DNA from: CBDEVH01 sp965243565
GTDB taxonomy: Bacteria; Pseudomonadota; Gammaproteobacteria; Tethybacterales; Persebacteraceae
Reading direction: 5' to 3'
Length of the DNA: 64,000 bases
NCBI GenBank assembly: GCA_965243565.1
Contig: OZ251571.1
Location: forward strand, 310,001 to 374,000
Shown here piece by piece: positions 58,976-64,000 of this stretch. Position numbers and translations under genes: made by a program. The notes beneath the pieces are model-generated. The model was not told the origin of the DNA, ran no database searches, and was given only the letters and a program-made list of their open reading frames with translations. The first letter of the stretch is position 1, and every line of letters starts with the position of its first letter.

Positions 58976-60247
58976 TTAAAACCAATCTGACCTTACCGGG
59001 CTCCAAGCAGGATTAAGAATATTACCTGTTTCTGGTAAGTCCCAGTAAAGCATAACTTTACCATTAATAGAGACAGTTGCCAAATATTTTTTTCGGGTCT
59101 CGTCATGAAAGATAACCATATCATCGTTGGGCGAAAAACTAGGTGATGCAGCTTGTCTAATACTCGTTAAAAATTCTTCTTGGCCACTGGCGATGTCAAG
59201 TTGAGTGATGTTTTCGCCGTTGTCATTGCGAGAAACAAAAACAATTTTGTTGTTGTCATAGGAATAATCCGCATCAACATTGTAACGACTGTTAAATGTT
59301 AGTCGGCGATTTTGTTTGGTGTTTAGATTGTATTGGTAGATTTGTGGGGTGCCTGCTTCGTCTGAAGTGTAAGCGATAAAAGTACCGTCTTTAGAAAAAA
59401 CAGGCTCGGTGTTAATGGCGTTGACTTCGCGCATACGAACTTTGCGATTGTCTGTAATAAGATAAATTTGTTGTTGACCACCATGCTCGGTGAGTGCCGC
59501 AGCGATTGTTTGTTTATCGGGAGAAATAGCAGGAGCACTATTACTGCCTTTGTAATTGGCAACAATACTGCGATCGCCAGTGATTAATGATTGTCGATAA
59601 ACAATGGGTTTGTTTTGTTCGAATGACACATACAACAATCCGTTACCATCTGGTGTCCATGCAGGAGAAATAAGATTGTCGCCACTGTTTAAAATGGAGA
59701 TTCGATTGTTTCCATCATAATCGGCTACTTTTAGTTCGTTGGTTCCGTCTTTGTGTCTCAATACATAAGCGACTTTGGTATGAAAGACCCCAGGCTTGCC
59801 AATAACCTCTTCATAAATCCAATTGGCGATATTATGAGCAGCTGTGCGTTGGCTATCGGTGTCAAAATCGATGCTGTAGGATCCTATTGTAGCGTGGGTA
59901 ATGGTATCGGTTAAATTAAATTGAATAATGTGAGTGGTATTGTCTTTTATTTCGATTTTTCCAGATAAAAGATACTCGCCACCGCGTTGGGTAATGGCAT
60001 CGAATTTTTGCTTGTTATTAGGCTCCCACACCTTGCTATGGGTGCGAAAATGACCACTGGTTTTTAGGTCACGCGCGATAATTTCAGAAGGAAAATTGGA
60101 CAGTAGTCTTTCTTCGCCTTTAAAATTTTCGATATAAATATTGATAGGTTCCCAATTGCCACTTGTAGCAACAATGTCAACGCTGTGTGCAGGGGATAGT
60201 AATAATGCAAATAGCGTAATATAGTATAAAAACTGCTTGCGTAACAT
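58976..60247 (-). CDS. tolB: Tol-Pal system protein TolB
   Basis: Periplasmic component of Tol-Pal that shuttles between Pal and TolA during outer-membrane constriction. 423 residues from ATG 60247 (MLRKQFLYYITLFALLLSPA), which gives a normal signal peptide; an upstream in-frame ATG would add ten residues before it. An N-terminal alpha/beta domain (about 35-165) is followed by a six-bladed propeller with repeated SPAWTPDG/APAISPDK/SPSFSPND motifs. tolQ, tolR and tolA are not upstream; ahcY is, 35 bases away. Confidence 0.94.
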   Translation of the reverse strand: MLRKQFLYYITLFALLLSPAHSVDIVATSGNWEPINIYIENFKGEERLLSNFPSEIIARDLKTSGHFRTHSKVWEPNNKQKFDAITQRGGEYLLSGKIEIKDNTTHIIQFNLTDTITHATIGSYSIDFDTDSQRTAAHNIANWIYEEVIGKPGVFHTKVAYVLRHKDGTNELKVADYDGNNRISILNSGDNLISPAWTPDGNGLLYVSFEQNKPIVYRQSLITGDRSIVANYKGSNSAPAISPDKQTIAAALTEHGGQQQIYLITDNRKVRMREVNAINTEPVFSKDGTFIAYTSDEAGTPQIYQYNLNTKQNRRLTFNSRYNVDADYSYDNNKIVFVSRNDNGENITQLDIASGQEEFLTSIRQAASPSFSPNDDMVIFHDETRKKYLATVSINGKVMLYWDLPETGNILNPAWSPVRSDWF

Positions 60248-60282
60248 AGGTAAACGAATGCTTAAACAAAAATACATAGGCT

Positions 60283-61572
60283 TTAATATCGGTAGTGATC
60301 AGGTTTATAAGGACCATTGATATCCACACCAATATAATTGGCTTGATCTTCGGTAAGTGTTGTGAGGTTGACACCAAGGTGTTGTAGGTGCAAGCGTGCA
60401 ACCCACTCGTCTAACCGTTTGGGCAATACATGCACGCCAACGGCATAATTATTGGCATGGTCAAATAATTCAATTTGCGCTAATACTTGGTTGGTAAAAG
60501 AGGTGGACATGACAAAGCTGGAATGCCCTGTTGCACAACTTAAATTTACCAATCGTCCTTCTGCTAAAAGGATAATGCGTTTTCCATCCGGAAAAATAAT
60601 ATGATCGACTTGCGGTTTAATCGATTCCCATTGGCACTCAGAACGAAGAGTGGCGACATCAATTTCGGAATCAAAGTGGCCAATGTTGCATAAAATGGCA
60701 TCTTCTTTCATTTGGCGCATGTGTTCAATGGTAATAATATCTTTGTTGCCTGTGGCAGTAACAAAGATATTGGCAACGCCAGCGACGGCTTTCATATCAA
60801 CTACACGATAACCTTCCATGGCGGCTTGTAGTGCACAAATCGGATCAATTTCGGTAATCCATACGGTAGCACCCAAATTGGCAAGTGCATCCGCACAGCC
60901 TTTACCGACATCGCCATAGCCACAAACCACGGCAATTTTGCCAGCTATCATTACATCGGTAGCCCGTTTAATGCCGTCCACTAGGGATTCACGACAACCA
61001 TACAGATTATCAAATTTTGATTTGGTGACGGAATCATTCACGTTAATGGTGGGGCATTTAAGCGTGTTTTTTTTGTGCATGTCGTACAAACGTGCGACCC
61101 CTGTGGTGGTTTCTTCAGAGATGCCGTAAAAGTCATCAAAAATAGCTGAATACTTTTGATGGGCTAGTTCGGTGGCATCACCGCCATCATCCAATATTAA
61201 ATTGGGCTGCCAGTCATCGGGACCAGTAAACGTTTTTTCAAGACATTGCCAGTACTCTTCTTCGGTTTCGTTTTTCCACGCAAAAACAGGAATGCCCGTA
61301 GCCGCAATAGCTGCCGCTGCATGATCTTGTGTCGAAAAAATATTACACGACGACCAGCGAACAGTGGCGCCCAAAGCCGTTAGTGTTTCGATAAGTACCG
61401 CTGTTTGTAATGTCATGTGTAAACAGCCGAGAATACGAGCACCTTTTAGCGGTTGATTGGGACCGAGCTCTTTACGCAATGCCATGAGCCCCGGCATTTC
61501 GCGTTCAGCAATAAAAATTTCTTTTCTGCCCCATTCGGCCAAAGATATGTCAGCAACTTGATAGTCGTTCAC
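60283..61572 (-). CDS. ahcY: Adenosylhomocysteinase
   Basis: Reversibly hydrolyses S-adenosylhomocysteine to adenosine and homocysteine, recycling the product of methylations. The 429-residue NAD-dependent protein shows GCLHMTLQTAVLIETL, WSSCNIFSTQDHAAAA, the NAD-binding GYGDVGKGCA and the C-terminal LHLQHLGVNLT with the final Lys/Tyr region YKPDHYRY. The window encodes several SAM-using enzymes (RlmB, RsmD, MidA-like, the nrd-linked methyltransferase). The gene is 18 bases after ssb on the same strand. Confidence 0.97.
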   Translation of the reverse strand: MNDYQVADISLAEWGRKEIFIAEREMPGLMALRKELGPNQPLKGARILGCLHMTLQTAVLIETLTALGATVRWSSCNIFSTQDHAAAAIAATGIPVFAWKNETEEEYWQCLEKTFTGPDDWQPNLILDDGGDATELAHQKYSAIFDDFYGISEETTTGVARLYDMHKKNTLKCPTINVNDSVTKSKFDNLYGCRESLVDGIKRATDVMIAGKIAVVCGYGDVGKGCADALANLGATVWITEIDPICALQAAMEGYRVVDMKAVAGVANIFVTATGNKDIITIEHMRQMKEDAILCNIGHFDSEIDVATLRSECQWESIKPQVDHIIFPDGKRIILLAEGRLVNLSCATGHSSFVMSTSFTNQVLAQIELFDHANNYAVGVHVLPKRLDEWVARLHLQHLGVNLTTLTEDQANYIGVDINGPYKPDHYRY

Positions 61573-61590
61573 AGTTATTTACTTTTTCGT

Positions 61591-62037
61591 TTAAAAAGGG
61601 ATATCGTCATCGTCCATACCTCCAAAATTACTCATATCGTCGCTGTAGGTACTACTTTTTTCTTCGGTTTTGGTGGTAGCGACTTTGCCAGAACTATTTG
61701 GATTTCCTAAAAAGGAAAATTCGCGTCCTCGAATTTCGGTGGTATATCGATCAATATTTTCTTTGTCTTTCCATTTGCGCGTGCGCAATGTTCCTTCGAT
61801 ATAAATCTTTCCACCTTTCTGACCGTACTGGTTAATAATTTCCGCTTGCCGCCCAAAAAATGTCACGCGATGCCACTGCGTATCCTCTGTTTTTGCATTG
61901 GTATTTTTATCGGTCCATACCTCGGTGGTCGCAACGCTAAAATTAGCAACTGAGATGCCTGTGGGTAGGGTGCGGAGCTCGGGATTTCCTCCCAAATTTC
62001 CTATGATCATAACTTTATTTAAAGATCCGTTTGCCAT
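61591..62037 (-). CDS. ssb: Single-stranded DNA-binding protein
   Basis: Binds single-stranded DNA in replication and repair. The 148-residue protein has an N-terminal OB-fold (NKVMIIGNLGGNPELRTLP, WHRVTFFGRQAEI, YIEGTLRTRKW) to about residue 110. A short linker follows, and then the conserved acidic tail ending DDDDIPF that recruits partner proteins. It lies between an MFS gene and ahcY; the ssb-MFS pairing is also seen in Pseudomonas. Confidence 0.97.
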   Translation of the reverse strand: MANGSLNKVMIIGNLGGNPELRTLPTGISVANFSVATTEVWTDKNTNAKTEDTQWHRVTFFGRQAEIINQYGQKGGKIYIEGTLRTRKWKDKENIDRYTTEIRGREFSFLGNPNSSGKVATTKTEEKSSTYSDDMSNFGGMDDDDIPF

Positions 62038-62066
62038 GTCTTATTTACCTTTCTGTTTGACTTTCA

Positions 62067-63209
62067 CTATAATGTTTTATTGTATTGTTTGTTTTTTAGT
62101 TCTGTAATTATTAGTATTAATAACAAACCAAAAACAATCATTAAGCTCATTTTACTACTCATTGTGTGTTGTAAGAACCCCGAAACTAATCCACCTGCAA
62201 AAATTCCTAAAAATTCGGAGGTTAAAAGTGTGCCAATGGCCATGCCGCGTAGGCTGGGAGTGCTTATTTTAGCCACTTGTACTGGTAATAGTGCTTCAAC
62301 AACGACAAATCCAGCAAAAAATAAAAATAATGTAAAAATACTTATTGTTATACTGTTTTCAAAAAACATACCGCTGGTGCCTAATATTAGCAACACGAAA
62401 GAGAGTAAAAAAACATGTTGATTAGGAGGCCTTTGCATGAGCATTGGCATTGCCAAAACCAGCGATAAAAAGAAGCCACTAGAAAATACTTTCCAATGTT
62501 CATCACTTGGTATGGTGGTAGTTAGCCATAGTGGAAATAGCAAAAAGAGGCTTGATAATGCATAATGCAACACAAAGCCACTCAATACGATTTGTTTAAA
62601 TTTTTTATTTTGCATTAACTGGCTAAACTCGCCAGAGGGTGCTTGTGTCGGTTGTGGTGAGGGTAAACCCAACACCAATAAAATTGAAATACCACCAAAA
62701 AATGTGCTTAAGATAAAAAATCCAGATAAATTAATCCATTGAATTAATACAGGGGAAATAATAAGTGATAAGGCAAAGGCAATGCCGATGGATGCGCCAA
62801 AAAACGCCATGAATTTGGGGCGTTTTTTTTCTTCTGTAATATCGCTTATCCATGCCACAATGACGGTTGAAGCCGCCCCACACCCTTGTAAAATACGACC
62901 GATTATTAATACGATAATGTTATCGGTAATGCCTGCGAGTAGACTGCCGGCGGTGAATAATCCCAACGCCAAAAAAAGCGTTTTTTTTCTGCCCCATTTA
63001 TCTGCCAACAACCCAATGGGAATCTGCATTAAAGCTTGTGTAATACCATATCCGCCCAATGCTAATCCAACCAATATCCCATTGCTTTCTTTCATTGCCA
63101 TTGCCGATAAGGATATAATCGGCAATATGAGGAATATTCCCAACATTCGCAAAAAAGAAATGCCAATTAATGTGGTTAATTGTTGTATTAAGCTTGTAAA
63201 ATGAAACAT
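62067..63209 (-). CDS. Major facilitator superfamily transporter (YajR-like)
   Basis: A 380-residue, 12-span transporter. MFS motif A is visible between helices 2 and 3 (GLLADKWGRKKTLF), with GRILQGCGAASTVIVAW in helix 4. It resembles YajR-type drug/proton antiporters but stops after helix 12, without the C-terminal YAM domain of E. coli YajR. It is followed by ssb after 29 bases. The substrate is unknown. It is divergent from slt across 89 bases. Confidence 0.85.
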   Translation of the reverse strand: MFHFTSLIQQLTTLIGISFLRMLGIFLILPIISLSAMAMKESNGILVGLALGGYGITQALMQIPIGLLADKWGRKKTLFLALGLFTAGSLLAGITDNIIVLIIGRILQGCGAASTVIVAWISDITEEKKRPKFMAFFGASIGIAFALSLIISPVLIQWINLSGFFILSTFFGGISILLVLGLPSPQPTQAPSGEFSQLMQNKKFKQIVLSGFVLHYALSSLFLLFPLWLTTTIPSDEHWKVFSSGFFLSLVLAMPMLMQRPPNQHVFLLSFVLLILGTSGMFFENSITISIFTLFLFFAGFVVVEALLPVQVAKISTPSLRGMAIGTLLTSEFLGIFAGGLVSGFLQHTMSSKMSLMIVFGLLLILIITELKNKQYNKTL

Positions 63210-63298
63210 AAGATGAGTAGCAAAAAAAACACCTCATTATATGGGTAATTTTCTGAATTACTAAAAAGTAAAACTTCCATTTATCATATAAAGCAATT

Positions 63299-64000
63299 GT
63301 GCGATCACTCTTATTTTTATTTTTAATTGTGCCATTTTTAATTATACCTGTTTCGACAGCGGCTATTAGTGACGACAAAAGTTTAAAGCGGCTAGAAAAA
63401 TACTTTAATCAAGACAATCGCACCAAATTTGCAATAGAAAGAAAAAAATTATCTGCGGATAATATTTATCGTCCGTTGATTGAATATTGGCAAGCGCGAT
63501 TAAACTTGCGAAGAAACAGTACGGATGCAATGGAGCGGTATATTCTGTTTACGTCATCTGCGTATTTTCGCAATCAATCCCAAAAAGCATTGGTGCGTTA
63601 TGGGCTTGATAAAAAGCAATGGTCTTTGTTTCAGAAACATCTAACCGATGACCAAGTCTGCGCGACTTTATATAATCGATTAATCTTACAACAAAAAAAA
63701 GACAGCGTTCAGGCACTGCGTGAGCAATGGAAGCAAGATGTTAAAATGAATAACAGGGTTTGTACGACATTATATAAAGCGAGTTTTGGCAAGCGATATT
63801 TAAGTAAAAATGATGTTTGGATAAAAATTCGTCAAATAGCAGGCTCTCATTCACTGTCATCGGCACGGCGCTTGTTATCGGTATTTCCCGGCTTTATTCG
63901 TTATAGCAATGTTCGAAAAGTTGTTCGTCGAGCAACCCGTTATATTAGCGGAAAGCACGGTTTAAAAGGGCGTGCCAATCGAGAGTTGGTGATGATTGCG
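63299..64000 (+). CDS. slt: Soluble lytic murein transglycosylase Slt, N-terminal part, cut by the window edge
   Basis: An open frame runs from GTG 63299 to the window end (234 codons, no stop). The start gives a signal peptide (MRSLLFLFLIVPFLIIPVST, cleavage near AAIS). The helical region that follows matches the superhelical U domain of Slt70: IEYWQARLNLR, a wSLFqkH-type helix, cysteines in DDQVCATLYNRLI and NRVCTTLYKAS, and the WIKIRQIAGSHSLSSARRLLSVF segment. The catalytic SLT domain lies beyond the edge. The protein is expected to be a periplasmic exo-lytic transglycosylase. It is divergent from the MFS gene. Confidence 0.8.
   Translation, partial: MRSLLFLFLIVPFLIIPVSTAAISDDKSLKRLEKYFNQDNRTKFAIERKKLSADNIYRPLIEYWQARLNLRRNSTDAMERYILFTSSAYFRNQSQKALVRYGLDKKQWSLFQKHLTDDQVCATLYNRLILQQKKDSVQALREQWKQDVKMNNRVCTTLYKASFGKRYLSKNDVWIKIRQIAGSHSLSSARRLLSVFPGFIRYSNVRKVVRRATRYISGKHGLKGRANRELVMIA

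Noticed and set aside
62998..63378. A minus-strand frame across the MFS gene start and the slt upstream region
   Set aside because: It is out of frame with the MFS gene and opposite the slt coding start.
1..64000. tRNA genes, insertion sequences, prophage or integrase genes
   Set aside because: None seen by eye in the intergenic gaps, all of which are short; a tRNAscan or ISfinder search was not possible here.

Overview
The window is a dense, AT-rich stretch of a bacterial chromosome with no insertion sequence, phage gene, tRNA or CRISPR array that I could see. Gene content points to a gammaproteobacterium: rnr-rlmB, rne, iscU-iscA-hscB-hscA, class Ia nrdA/nrdB, pstSCAB-phoU, tolB-pal-cpoB, hslVU, dnaX-ybaB behind a small SRP RNA, and ssb beside an MFS gene. 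I cannot name the genus from sequence alone. No gene-free stretch exceeds about 230 bases.

Layout. 1-10000: a TPR protein cut by the left edge, fatty acid desaturase, glyoxalase I, a small lytic transglycosylase, gph and rpe, a MidA-type methyltransferase, a lone prepilin, an RNase R lacking its N-terminal domains, and rlmB. 10001-12453: RNase E with a leader of about 230 bases. 12575-26394: a type IVb pilus (R64/TCP-like) locus. It holds a TcpQ/PilL-like protein, secretin lipoprotein, PilO-like and PilP/GspM-like inner-membrane proteins, assembly ATPase, PilR-like platform protein and a pilin. A strong internal terminator follows, and then two consecutive prepilin-prepilin-secreted protein triplets. 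26426-31178: a lone coxB-cytochrome c fusion, gabD, and an ExeA/DamX-like ATPase with a 48-bp internal repeat.

31206-37338 (minus): hslU, hslV, nadA, apaH, a small membrane protein, ybaB, dnaX and the SRP RNA gene. 37497-40685 (plus): iscU-iscA-hscB-hscA without iscR, iscS or fdx. 40734-46378: nrdA, a DNA methyltransferase and nrdB behind phased NrdR-like boxes. 46496-52975: birA-coaX and pstSCAB-phoU. 52976-62037 (minus): hisF, pheA, a lone soxB-like oxidase, yfhL-like ferredoxin, coaD, rsmD, cpoB, pal, tolB, ahcY and ssb. An MFS transporter (minus) and the start of slt (plus) close the window.

The two most unusual regions are the pilus locus and the nrd operon. The pilus locus has a duplicated minor-pilin module placed behind a terminator, which suggests stoichiometric control of pilin expression. 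The nrd operon carries a solitary DNA methyltransferase whose C-terminus resembles a decayed restriction-nuclease domain, so DNA methylation may be co-regulated with dNTP supply. Smaller oddities are the RNase R without cold-shock domains, a probable non-AUG start for hscB, and lone subunits of normally multi-subunit oxidases (coxB, soxB).
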